From: Novosphingobium sp. EMRT-2
GTDB taxonomy: Bacteria > Pseudomonadota > Alphaproteobacteria > Sphingomonadales > Sphingomonadaceae
Direction of reading: 5' to 3'
DNA length: 64,000 nt
Assembly (NCBI RefSeq): GCF_005145025.1
Contig: NZ_CP039699.1
Coordinates: 62,001 to 126,000 of the forward strand
Of the stretch, positions 16,756-25,312 are shown in pieces. The notes under the pieces were generated by a model. The model had not been told where the DNA came from. It saw nothing but the letters and a program-made list of their open reading frames with translations, and searched no databases. Position numbers and translations under genes: made by a program. Position 1 is the stretch's first letter; every line of letters begins with the position of its first letter.

Positions 16756-16785
16756 TTTGAATCAATGGCGCCTTATTGATTCAAA
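16756..16785. repeat. 30-bp inverted repeat (11-bp arms)
   Basis: TTTGAATCAAT (16756-16766) and ATTGATTCAAA (16775-16785) are perfect inverted copies separated by eight bases that contain GGCGCC. It lies between the end of the HD-GYP gene and the start of the small zinc-ribbon gene, both on the minus strand. The arms are AT-rich and no T-run follows, so an operator or promoter element fits better than a terminator. Confidence 0.55.
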
Positions 16786-16846
16786 TTCCCTCACTGTGAC
16801 TTAGCTGGCGCAGTACGTACCCATGTCAAACGGGACGCTGCCACAA

Positions 16847-18127
16847 TCAAGCAGCAATCTTTTGGAGGTCCGGCGGCAGACGGCCTTCCGCCAGATGAAG
16901 TTGCAACGACGGCCAATCGGAAAAGCCCCATAAATCCGGTTCCTCGACACCCATAATCTTGTCGCCATCGAGACTGTCCTTGATGGTGACGATTTCGGGC
17001 GGACAGTAGCATTTGTCGCGCGTGGAATAGAAAGCGCAAGCCCGCGGCCGCGAATTGCGGCGTGCGTTGTCGAGCACCATGCCAAGCCGGTTGCTGCGCA
17101 ATCGGACCAGCATGCCGACAGGGAACACACCGATGCTTTGCATGAAGACGAACAGCAGCTCCCGGTCAAAATGACCTTCCCAGCTCCACATGGCGGCGAG
17201 CGCTTCGGCAGGCGACCACGCCTTCTTGTACGCCCGATCCGACGTCAACGCGTCATAGACGTCGCAGATCGCGCCCAGTCTCGCCGCAAGGCTGATTTCG
17301 TCGCAGGACAGACCGAAGGGGTAGCCCTTTCCGTTGACCTTCTCGTGATGGTGCAGACAGACGTCGAGGGCGGCTTCCGACATCTCCGTAACCGCGGCTA
17401 GAAGCTGATGGCCCTGCCGGGGGTGGTCCTTGACCAGCGCGAATTCCTCGTCGGTCAGCCCGCCTTCCTTGTTCAACACCGGTTCGGGCACGCACATTTT
17501 CCCGATGTCGTGCAGCAGGCCCGCAAGGCCGAGATCGCGCGCGGTGTCGGCATCAAGGCCCAGCTGATGCGCGGCGTTGACCATGAGGGTGCATACCGCG
17601 ACCGAATGCAGGTAGGTGTATTCGTCCTTGTTCTTCAGGCGAATGACATTGAGCAGGGCGTTCCTGTTGCTGGTCACGGACCGACTGATGTCGTCGACGA
17701 TATCGACGACCTGCGTCACGTGCGGCGCCCGACCCAGCCTCGCGGCATGGAACACGCCTACCATGACCTGCTTCGAGCGCGATACAAGGCGTTCCGCCTT
17801 CTTGCGATCGGAAGCTCTCGTGTCGCTCCGGGGAGTATCCCAGTCGGGCAGGGGGGCACTCCAGGCGACAGCGCGCGGGGTGGCGCGATTTTGCCTGGCG
17901 GGCGCCTTTGTCGTCACGCTCTGATCGCTATCCCCGCTTTCCGGCGAAACACCGCGTTCGTCATCGATCAGGACATGGGAAACGCCCGAAGCGTGGATCT
18001 TCTCCACGTCCGAGCCGGTCTCGATCAGGAATTTCGAGCGCCAGAACGGGTGGAGGAACCATGACCCCCCGAAACCACATATAAACATGCCGATACGAAC
18101 CTGGTCTCGTTCGATACGACGGATCAT
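16847..18127 (-). CDS. HD-GYP phosphodiesterase with N-terminal DUF3391 domain
   Basis: The 426-residue product starts with a DUF3391-type domain (IERDQVRIGMFICGFGGSWF). The HD-GYP domain spans roughly residues 140-310, with the HD pair in LLHDIGKM (206-207), DHPRQGH, HHHEKVNGKGYP (260-270, containing the GYP motif) and the Asp-rich CDVYDALTSDRAYKK. HD-GYP enzymes hydrolyse cyclic di-GMP, which would push cells toward motility or away from biofilm. All metal ligands appear present. The gene sits alone between the two IS5-family copies in opposite orientations, so it could be moved or inverted with them. A cytosolic location is likely; no membrane segment is seen. Confidence 0.92.
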   Translation of the reverse strand: MIRRIERDQVRIGMFICGFGGSWFLHPFWRSKFLIETGSDVEKIHASGVSHVLIDDERGVSPESGDSDQSVTTKAPARQNRATPRAVAWSAPLPDWDTPRSDTRASDRKKAERLVSRSKQVMVGVFHAARLGRAPHVTQVVDIVDDISRSVTSNRNALLNVIRLKNKDEYTYLHSVAVCTLMVNAAHQLGLDADTARDLGLAGLLHDIGKMCVPEPVLNKEGGLTDEEFALVKDHPRQGHQLLAAVTEMSEAALDVCLHHHEKVNGKGYPFGLSCDEISLAARLGAICDVYDALTSDRAYKKAWSPAEALAAMWSWEGHFDRELLFVFMQSIGVFPVGMLVRLRSNRLGMVLDNARRNSRPRACAFYSTRDKCYCPPEIVTIKDSLDGDKIMGVEEPDLWGFSDWPSLQLHLAEGRLPPDLQKIAA

Positions 18128-18279
18128 GGCGTCTGATGTCCCCGGATATGGCTGCGTCCTTGAGGCGCTCCGTAATGGAGGAATTTACCGGGACAGGGAT
18201 TAAGTGAATCTTACCTCCTGAACGGGAACGGGGTTCTCGTCCGGGCGCGCTCCGACACAGGGAAGCAGGAAAGGAAAGA

Positions 18280-18320
18280 GGGGAAGGAGATCGGCGGCCG
18301 AGAGAGGCCGCACAGAAAGG
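18280..18320 (+). promoter_or_regulatory. Purine-box/hairpin leader before the methylase-helicase gene
   Basis: GGGGAAGG (18280-18287), then a hairpin with arms GCGGCC (18294-18299) and GGCCGC (18306-18311), then AGAAAGG (18314-18320), ten bases before the ATG at 18331. AGAAAGG may be the ribosome site. The same order of elements occurs before the genes at 25313, 31824 and 34477. Confidence 0.6.
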
Positions 18321-18330
18321 TCCGCATCCC

Positions 18331-18833
18331 ATGCTTCACGCACTTTCGTCCCCATCACAGCACTCCATTCGCCTCATTGCTGCAGCCAGGCAGCTTGCCG
18401 ATCGCCTTTGTCCATCCTCGCGCATCGGGCGGGATGACCTCAACGCCGCGATGGTCGATGCCTTCGGCTGCTCGGCCTCCAGCGGTGCATGGACACAACG
18501 CGACAGCTTTGTTGCCGCCGAGATCGCGACGATCCTACGTTCACGCGAAACGGCCCTGCCGGAAGAAGGCGCGGCGTGCCTGATGGCACTGGATGCATTG
18601 GCAAGCCTGCTGCCGATCCAGACCGTCCGCAGCGAAGAGCAGATCGCTCACCAGCATTTCTCGACCCCGCTCTCGCTGGCATGGCTCGCCGCGCGGATGG
18701 CAATGATCGGGCCAGACGATAGCGTCCTCGAACCCAGCGCCGGGACCGGCATGCTCGCGCATTGGGCAGGGGAGGGGAGGGCGCTCCACCTCAACGAGCT
18801 TGATCCGGTCCGTGCAGAGATCCTGCGCCAACT
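18331..18833 (+). pseudogene. Methylase-helicase (strawberry notch-like) gene, 5' part before IS
   Basis: The first 167 codons and two bases of a gene split by the second IS5-family copy. SVLEPSAGTGML (about residues 131-142) is the S-adenosylmethionine-binding motif I of an N6-adenine-type methyltransferase, and ALHLNELDPVRAEIL the acidic loop that follows. The remainder begins at 20134. Joining 18331-18833 to 20134-23875 gives 4245 bases, an exact reading frame of 1414 residues, so the gene was intact before insertion. Remaining translation from this part runs into the IS and stops at 18867. Confidence 0.88.
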
Positions 18834-20129
18834 GGACACCTCGAAGAACCGTCTGATTTTGGCGTAATTGCGATGTGATGGCACAGGAGCGGGTGGCGAG
18901 CTCCAGGCTTGGGTTGCTGATCTGCTTATTTTCTTGGCGGAGCCGGCTGCGTGGGCCGGTTTTTGGGTCACGCGGGCGCAGTACGCCCCTCAAGCCATGC
19001 GAGGCGCTGGAAGTTATAGGCAAGGTTGGCCATGCCGATCTTGATGCGGGCGCGGGCAATGCCGATGGTGCGCACGATCAGGCCCATGCGGTGCTTTTGC
19101 CCGGCAAAGACGTGTTCGACTGCCGAGCGGATGGCCGATCGCTTCGCATTGGCTCTGGCGACACGCTCGGGCATGGCACGGCGGTTCGGTTTGCGCTGGT
19201 GGATGTGGCTCTTGAACATGCCCCTCTCGAGAAAGGTTTCGTTTTTCTTCGACCGGTAGGCGGTATCAGCCCAGACGCCCGAACCGGTGTTGTTCGTGCT
19301 GATCAGGTCAGGCAACCGGGCGCCGTCATGGGCATTGGCGGCACTGGCATCCCAGGTCCGGATCAACCCGTGAGCCCGGTCGATGCCGATGTGGTTCTTG
19401 TAGCCGAACATCGGGATGGCGAGATCGACCGGCTTGAAGGCCTTGGGATCGGCACCCTCCTTCACCTTGGCCTTGGTGTACTTCACGCTCCAGCGGGCAT
19501 CGCGATCCTTCTGACGGAGCCGGGCTGGCTTTGCCTTCCATGCCTCCGGGATCCGGCCGTCCTTGATCGCTGCCTTCTCCTCGTCGGTGTTCCGCTGCTT
19601 GGGGGCAGGCACAACGGTAGCATCGATGATCTGGCCGCCCATGGCGAGATAGCCCCGGTCGGTCAGTGCGGCATCGAAGCGGGCGAAGAGCTTGTCGATT
19701 GCCTTGGCTTGCACCAAGCGCTCGCGGAACAGCCACACCGTCGTTGCATCCGGCACCGTGCCATCGAGCCCAAGGCCCAGGAAGCGCTGGAACGACAAGC
19801 GATCCTTGATCTGGAATTCCGTCGCTTCGTCCGAAAGCGAATAGAGCGCCTGCAGCACCAGAATTTTGAACATCATCACCGGGTCAAACGGCGGCCGCCC
19901 GCCTTTGCCACGAACACTGCGGCGCAGAGCGGCGATCAATGGCCCCCGGAAAACCTCAAAGTCGACCACCCCGGACAGACGCTCCAACGGATCACCCGCT
20001 GCGCTCAAGGCCTCGTACCGGTTCGAAAGATCAAAGAAACCGGGCTGTCCCGCCATCATCGCCTCCGCTCATCCGCAAGGGCAGTGAATCAGGTCAGGCC
20101 GACAAGCGCCAGAGTTTTTCGAACCCTCC
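18834..20129 (-). mobile_element. IS5-family insertion sequence, copy 2 (1296 bp)
   Basis: Same length and gene as copy 1 but in reverse orientation. AACT is duplicated at 18830-18833 and 20130-20133 (AGTT in the IS orientation, the same four bases as at copy 1). Removing the element and one AACT restores a perfect reading frame in the host gene, which fixes the boundaries. Confidence 0.96.
18968..20059 (-). CDS. IS5-family transposase, copy 2
   Basis: A 363-residue DDE transposase identical in sequence to that of copy 1, with the same catalytic residues in GGQIIDATVV, GVWADTAYRS and AIRSAVEHVF. Identity over the whole length points to recent transposition. With copy 1 in opposite orientation, homologous recombination could invert the 16.3-18.8 kb segment between them. 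Confidence 0.95.
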   Translation of the reverse strand: MMAGQPGFFDLSNRYEALSAAGDPLERLSGVVDFEVFRGPLIAALRRSVRGKGGRPPFDPVMMFKILVLQALYSLSDEATEFQIKDRLSFQRFLGLGLDGTVPDATTVWLFRERLVQAKAIDKLFARFDAALTDRGYLAMGGQIIDATVVPAPKQRNTDEEKAAIKDGRIPEAWKAKPARLRQKDRDARWSVKYTKAKVKEGADPKAFKPVDLAIPMFGYKNHIGIDRAHGLIRTWDASAANAHDGARLPDLISTNNTGSGVWADTAYRSKKNETFLERGMFKSHIHQRKPNRRAMPERVARANAKRSAIRSAVEHVFAGQKHRMGLIVRTIGIARARIKIGMANLAYNFQRLAWLEGRTAPA

Positions 20130-20133
20130 AACT

Positions 20134-23100
20134 GTTCCTGACCGCTTCCGTCACAACCCATGATGCCGCCGCGATCCGGCAACTTGGCATTCGCCCAAGC
20201 GTCGTCCTGATGAACCCACCGTTCGCACGCAACGCCGCCGGCAAGGACGACCCGCTTGCCGCCGCGCGCCACATCGCTGCGGCGCTTGCCGCGCTGCGCC
20301 CCGGCGGGCGGCTCGTCGCGATCATGCCCGATGGCTTTTCCGGACAAGGGCGCAAGGCCGAAGTCTTTGCCCGCGCCCTGCAGGGCTCCACTGTCGCGGC
20401 GCATTTCCGTATCGAGGATGCCTTCCGCAGCCATGGCACGCGCGTTGCCATCCGCCTGCTGGCGATCGACAAGGTTCCGGGCAACCTCAACACGACTGTC
20501 GTCCAGCGTCCAAAACTCGGTGACCTGCTTGCCTTCGTGACCGCTATGCCGCCGCGCGCGGTTTGTCCCGCTGACGACGTTTGCGCGACAGCGTCTGTAC
20601 CGATCCCTGAGCGCGCGGGGCAGGGCAAAAGCCTCTTCAAGGCCTTCGGCAGGCGGGCCTCGGCACCCGTTTCGGTGCCGGTGGCCGACCGCTGCCCATC
20701 GGCGGATGCGCCGAACTGGGTCGACGTACAATGGAAACCCGTGGCGGCCCATGGCCCTGACGTCGCCACGACGGATGTCTATGCCGCCTGGCGGCCCCAG
20801 CGGATCGCGTTCGAAGGCGCCGCAGACCATCCCGCCGCTCTTGTCGAAAGCGCGGCCATGGCCTCGGTCCTGCCGCCGCTGCCTGCCTATGTGCCCCGGC
20901 TTCCCCGGTCGGTCATGGAGAACCAGGTTCTTTCCGCGGCCCAGCTCGAGACGGTCACCCATGCGCTCGATGCCACGTCGCGCGATTTGCCCGGCCGCTA
21001 TGCCGTGCCGGAAAAGGGGCTCGAACTTGTCCCGCATGCCGAAGGCCAGATCTACCGGCAGGGCTTCTTCCTCGGTGACGGCACCGGGGCGGGGAAGGGG
21101 CGTCAGCTTGCCGGTATCCTGATGGATCAATGGCTGCGCGGGAACCGCCGCCACATCTGGCTGTCCGAGAACGCCAGCCTGCAGGTCGATGCGATACGCG
21201 ACTGGGAAGCGCTGGGAGGCATGGCCCTCGACATCCAGTCCATGGCGAAGTTCCGGCCCGACGCCCGGATCACGCTCAGCGAGGGTATCCTGTTCCTGAG
21301 CTATGCCACGCTGCGCAATGCATCGGGTGGCAAGACCCGGTTGCAGCAGCTGCTCGAATGGTGCGGACCCGACTTCGAGGGATGCATCCTGTTCGACGAG
21401 GCGCATGCCATGGGCGGCGTCGCCGGCGGGGAAGGGCGGTTTGGCGCCACCAAGGGATCGCTGCAGGGCCTCGCCGGCGTCGAACTGCAGAACCGCCTGC
21501 CCCGCGCCCGCGTGGTCTATGCCTCGGCGACCGGCGCCACGGACATCAACAACCTCGCCTACGCCGTCCGTCTCGGCCTGTGGGGGGAGGGGACGCAGTT
21601 TCCCGACCGGACATCGTTTACCGCGCGGATCCGCGAAGGCGGCATTGCCGCCATGGAACTGGTCGCACGAGAGCTGAAAGCGATGGGCGTCTATACCGCC
21701 CGCTCGTTGTCCTACGCCGGCGTCGAATACGATATCCTCGAACACGCGCTCACGCCCGTCCAGATCGCGGACTTCGATGCCTGGAGCGAAGCCTGGTCGG
21801 TGATCCACCGGAACATGGAATCGGCGCTCGCCGCCTCCGGCGTCACCGATCCGCTCGAGGGCAGGACGCTCAATGGCCCGGCGCTCGCCGCCGCGCGCAG
21901 CCGGTTCCAGTCCTCGGTCCAGCGCTTCTTCGGCCAGCTGCTGCTCGCCATGAAGCTGCCCACCCTGTTGCCGGCGATCCAGTCCGCGCTGGACAATGGC
22001 ATGTCCGCGGTCGTCCAGTTGGTCTCGACCTCCGAAGCCCTGCTCGACCGGCGGCTTGCCGATCTCGATGCGCAAGAGCGGGCGGAGCTTGCCATCGATC
22101 TCAGTCCCAGGGAACTTTGCCTTTCCTACCTGCAGAACGCGTTCCCGACGCGGGCGATGGAAAGCTATGTTGACGAAGACGGCAATATGTTCTCGCGCCC
22201 CATATCGGATGCCGATGGCCATCCCGTTCATTGTGCCGATGCGCTGCGCCTGCGCGACGACATGATCGAGATGCTCGGCGCGCTCCCGCCGATCGCGCCG
22301 GCGCTCGACGCCATCATCACCCGCTTCGGCGCCGACGCTGTGGCCGAGGTGACCGGGCGGACCCGGCGCCTGCTGACGCTGCCCGACGGTTCCCAGAAGC
22401 TGCAGTCACGCTCGGCAGCCGCCGGCGTTGCCGATGCCAACCTGTTCATGGCCGGCAGCAAGCGCATCCTGGTCTTTTCCGATGCGGGCGGGACCGGGCG
22501 ATCCTACCACGCGAGCCTGGCGGCGGCCAACCAGCAGCGCCGCGTCCATTTCCTGCTCGAGCCCGGATGGCGCGCCGACAAGGCGATCCAGGGCCTTGGC
22601 CGCACCAATCGCACCCACCAGGCCTCGGCGCCGATCTTCCGTCCGGTCACCACCGATTGCCGGGGCGAACGCCGCTTCATCTCGACGATCGCCCGCCGGC
22701 TCGACGCGCTCGGCGCCCTGACCCGCGGGCAGCGCCAGACCGGTGGGCAGAACCTGTTCGACCCGGCGGACAACCTCGAATCCGAGTACGCGAGGGAAGC
22801 CCTGCTGCAGTGGTATCGGCTGCTGCATGCCGGCAAGCTGACCTCCTGCCAGTTCGCGTCGTTCTGCGAGCGCACCGGGCTGCGTCTCGAACACGAAGGC
22901 AGCCTGGTCGACAACCTTCCTCCCATCCAGCGCTGGCTCAACCGCATCCTGGCGCTGCCGATCGCCCTGCAGAACGCCATCTTCGACGAGTTCCTCGGCC
23001 TGGTCGAAGCGCGGATCGAGGCGGCCCGCAAGGCGGGCACGTTCGATGCCGGCGTCGAGACGGTCGTGGCCGACCGGCTGACCGTCGCCGAGCGGCGCAC

Positions 23101-23875
23101 GCTGCTCGAACGCGATGGCGCCGCGATCACCGAGCTGCTCACCATCGAGGCGCAATGGGCGGTGCGTTGTCCGGACATTGCCGGGATCATGGAGCGGGCA
23201 AGGAGGGCAGGGGGCTCGGCCCGCTTCCTGCGCAACGGCCGCTCGGGCAAGGTCGCCCTGCTGGTGCGAACCCGTTCCCGTCTTACGGATGACGGCCTCT
23301 CGATTAGCTGCTACGCGCTCCATCGTCCCGGTGGCCGCAGCGTGATCACCGATCCCGATCTTGCCGAAAGCCACTGGGACGACCTGTCGGCGGAGAGCTT
23401 CGCCCGGCTCTGGCAGGCCGAGTGTGCGGATCTCGAGGCCCGGCCCCAGACCGAGCGGTTCTTCCTCGCCACCGGTCGCCTGCTGCCGATCTGGAACCTG
23501 CTGGGCGACGAAGCGCAGGTGCGACGCCTGGTGACGCAGGACGGGCGCTCGCTGCTTGGCCGCATCGTTCCGGCCGGGACCGTCAATGCCTTGCTCGACA
23601 AGCTGGGCCTGGGCGGCGCCGTCCAGCTCACCACCCAGGAAATCGTCGAGGCCGCGCTGTCCGGAAAGGTCGTGCCGATCGATGCGCGGCAGGGCCTGTC
23701 GCTCAGGCGTTCGCGGGTCAACGGCGAGGCCCGTCTCGAGATCCTGGGCTTCGAGGCCCGGGCGCTCCCCGCCTTGAAGGCGAAAGGGTGCTTCACCGAG
23801 ATCATTCAGTTCCGCACGCGCCTCTTCCTGCCGGTCAACGATGCCGACCGTATTGTCGGGGAGATCGCTGCATGA
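20134..23875 (+). pseudogene. Methylase-helicase (strawberry notch-like) gene, main part after IS
   Basis: Residues 168-1414 of the reconstructed protein. VVLMNPPFAR (NPPF at about 195-198) completes the adenine methylase active site. A superfamily 2 helicase of the strawberry notch type follows: LGDGTGAGKGRQ is Walker A (about 480-490), CILFDEAHAMGG the DEAH box (about 586-591), FSDAGGTGRSYHA and AIQGLGRTNRTHQA the C-terminal helicase motifs. Such methylase-helicase fusions are common on alphaproteobacterial plasmids and are thought to act in plasmid establishment or DNA modification. Without a start codon or ribosome site of its own beyond the IS, this part is probably not made as a full protein. 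The next gene overlaps its stop (ATGA). Confidence 0.9.
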
Positions 23876-24285
23876 GTGGCTTTCGCTGCCAGGTCTGCGG
23901 CCGGCGCAAAGCCCTGCGCAAGGACGGCACCGTCGTGCATCATTGTGCCAGAGGACCGCGCTGTCCCGGCAGCGGCTATCCGCCGATCGAGCACGATGAC
24001 GCGCGGCTCATCGCCTATGCCGCCGCAATCGAACGGGCGTTTCGCAAAGCCTGCGAGGCCGTGCGGCGTCTCGAGGAGCAGCGCGCCAACCGGATCGATC
24101 CCGCGCTCATCATCCGGCGCGGGCTGCTCGCCGGCCAGAGCGTGCGGATCGGCCGACGCCTGCGCCGGCATCGCGACTGGCCCGAACGCTACCGCCGCTC
24201 CATCGCCCGGCAGATGGAGCGCCATGGTTATGCCTGGGCCGATCCGCCGCCGGTGTACCTGGTGGAGCGGGGCGAGGCACTATGA
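23872..24285 (+). CDS. Small zinc-ribbon protein
   Basis: A 137-residue protein starting at ATG 23872, overlapping the helicase stop (ATGA), so it belongs to the same operon. The N-terminus MSGFRCQVCGRRKALRK and HHCARGPRCPGSGYPP gives a four-Cys zinc-ribbon-like site. The rest is Arg-rich and probably helical, ending with WADPPPVYLVERGEAL. Basic charge and zinc site suggest nucleic-acid binding. No function is recognised. With the upstream gene interrupted, its expression likely drops through polarity. Confidence 0.72.
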   Translation: MSGFRCQVCGRRKALRKDGTVVHHCARGPRCPGSGYPPIEHDDARLIAYAAAIERAFRKACEAVRRLEEQRANRIDPALIIRRGLLAGQSVRIGRRLRRHRDWPERYRRSIARQMERHGYAWADPPPVYLVERGEAL

Positions 24286-24358
24286 GCGCCTGCTTGTACG
24301 CATCCGAGCCATGGTCGGAACCATTTGCATCGTGCATCGTTACGCGATACAGTTGCTC

Positions 24359-24637
24359 ATGATCCTCAGCTTCCGCCACAAGGGAATCGAAGCCTTCTAT
24401 CATTCGGGAACAACGCGGGGAATTCAGGCGGCGCATGCAAAGAAGCTCCGGAATATCCTGGCGATGCTCGATGTGGCGGCAAGACCCGAAGACATGAATC
24501 TGCCGTCTTTCAGGTTACACCCCCTGAAGGGGGATATGAAGGGCTTCTGGTCGATCTGGGTCAACGGCAACTGGCGCGTGACGTTTCGATTTGTGGGCGC
24601 CGATACGGAACTGGTCGATTATCAGGATTACCATTGA
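24359..24637 (+). CDS. higB: HigB-like toxin (RelE/ParE superfamily)
   Basis: A 92-residue product from ATG 24359, chosen because ILSFRHKGIEAFYHSGTTRGI is the conserved beginning of HigB toxins. The centre has HAKKLRNILAMLDVA, and the C-terminus has KGFWSIWVNGNWRVTFRF with the basic and aromatic residues expected in the ribosome-dependent mRNA-cleaving fold. Toxin first, antitoxin second is the usual higBA order. The antitoxin starts four bases after this stop. Confidence 0.88.
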   Translation: MILSFRHKGIEAFYHSGTTRGIQAAHAKKLRNILAMLDVAARPEDMNLPSFRLHPLKGDMKGFWSIWVNGNWRVTFRFVGADTELVDYQDYH

Positions 24638-24641
24638 GGCA

Positions 24642-24968
24642 ATGACGATGATGCACAATCCCCCGCACCCCGGCGAACTCTTGCGCGATGAAGTCATCGG
24701 AGCGCTGGATCTTTCGGTTACCGAGGCGGCAAGCCGTCTCGCCATGTCGCGCGTTGCGCTGTCGCGTGTTCTGAACGGCAAGGCCGGGATCAGCCCCGAT
24801 CTTGCGGTCAGGCTCGAGCAGGCAGGCGCCAGCACCGCCCGGGCATGGCTGGCCATGCAGGCGAATTATGACCTGTGGTGCGCGATGCAGCACAAGCAGC
24901 CGCCGGTACGCCGCCTGCAGGATGCCACAGATGAAACAGGAACCGCCGACGCGTATGGACATGCATGA
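24642..24968 (+). CDS. higA: HigA-like antitoxin (XRE-type HTH)
   Basis: The 108-residue product begins MTMMHNPPHPGELLRDEVI, the standard HigA N-terminus, followed by the helix-turn-helix TEAASRLAMSRVALSRVLNGK and the segment SPDLAVRLEQAGASTARAWLAMQ. It neutralises HigB and represses the operon. GAGG lies just upstream of the ATG at 24642. Its C-terminal tail (DATDETGTADAYGHA) overlaps the next small gene. This is the second stabilisation pair in the window. Confidence 0.9.
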   Translation: MTMMHNPPHPGELLRDEVIGALDLSVTEAASRLAMSRVALSRVLNGKAGISPDLAVRLEQAGASTARAWLAMQANYDLWCAMQHKQPPVRRLQDATDETGTADAYGHA

Positions 24969-25164
24969 CGATGTCGGCAGAGCCTATGTGCATGACTTCG
25001 TCACGCAACTGTATCGCGTGCCGGCGGATGCCGATGCACTCTATGTGCTGATGCACCTGATAGAGGTTCTCCATAAGGCCGGCGATATTCTTCCCGATGA
25101 TGCACGCGATCACCTTCTGATTGCAGGCGCTGCGGCGATCGCGATCGCCAAGGACCTTGATTGA
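24931..25164 (+). CDS. Small hypothetical protein
   Basis: A 77-residue acidic, helical protein (MHDDVGRAYVHDFVTQLYRV, LYVLMHLIEVLHKAGDILPDD) that overlaps the end of higA by 38 bases; starts at ATG 24955 or 24961 would give 69 or 67 residues and reduce the overlap. No motif is recognised and no membrane segment is seen. The position suggests co-transcription with higBA. Confidence 0.5.
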   Translation: MKQEPPTRMDMHDDVGRAYVHDFVTQLYRVPADADALYVLMHLIEVLHKAGDILPDDARDHLLIAGAAAIAIAKDLD

Positions 25165-25230
25165 GGCAGTAGGGTAGGGCTGTTGCCGGCATATCCCGCG
25201 CCCGCCTGTGGCGGCCGCGACCAAGAGGAG

Positions 25231-25270
25231 GGGGAAGGCGAGGGGGCGAGGCCCCCTGGGAGCGGAAAGA
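25231..25270 (+). promoter_or_regulatory. Purine-box/hairpin leader before the ParB-like gene
   Basis: GGGGAAGG (25231-25238), then a hairpin with arms AGGGGGC (25241-25247) and GCCCCCT (25251-25257), then GGAAAGAG (25264-25271). The distance to the ATG at 25313 is longer than in the other copies. Confidence 0.5.
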
Positions 25271-25312
25271 GCCCCTTGATCCGGGCCTCGCGAAGAAACG
25301 CGAGTACCTGCC

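Noticed and set aside
16344-18833. Composite transposon formed by the two IS5-family copies
   Set aside because: Each copy has its own target duplication and each host gene rejoins across its own copy, so the segment between them is original sequence, not a transposed unit.
20069-22231. A 720-codon open frame on the minus strand
   Set aside because: Antisense to the helicase, partly running into the IS, with no recognisable motif.
18875-23875. A 1666-codon open frame
   Set aside because: Its first ~420 codons are the antisense of the IS5-family transposase; the rest is the helicase. The true gene joins 18331-18833 to 20134-23875.
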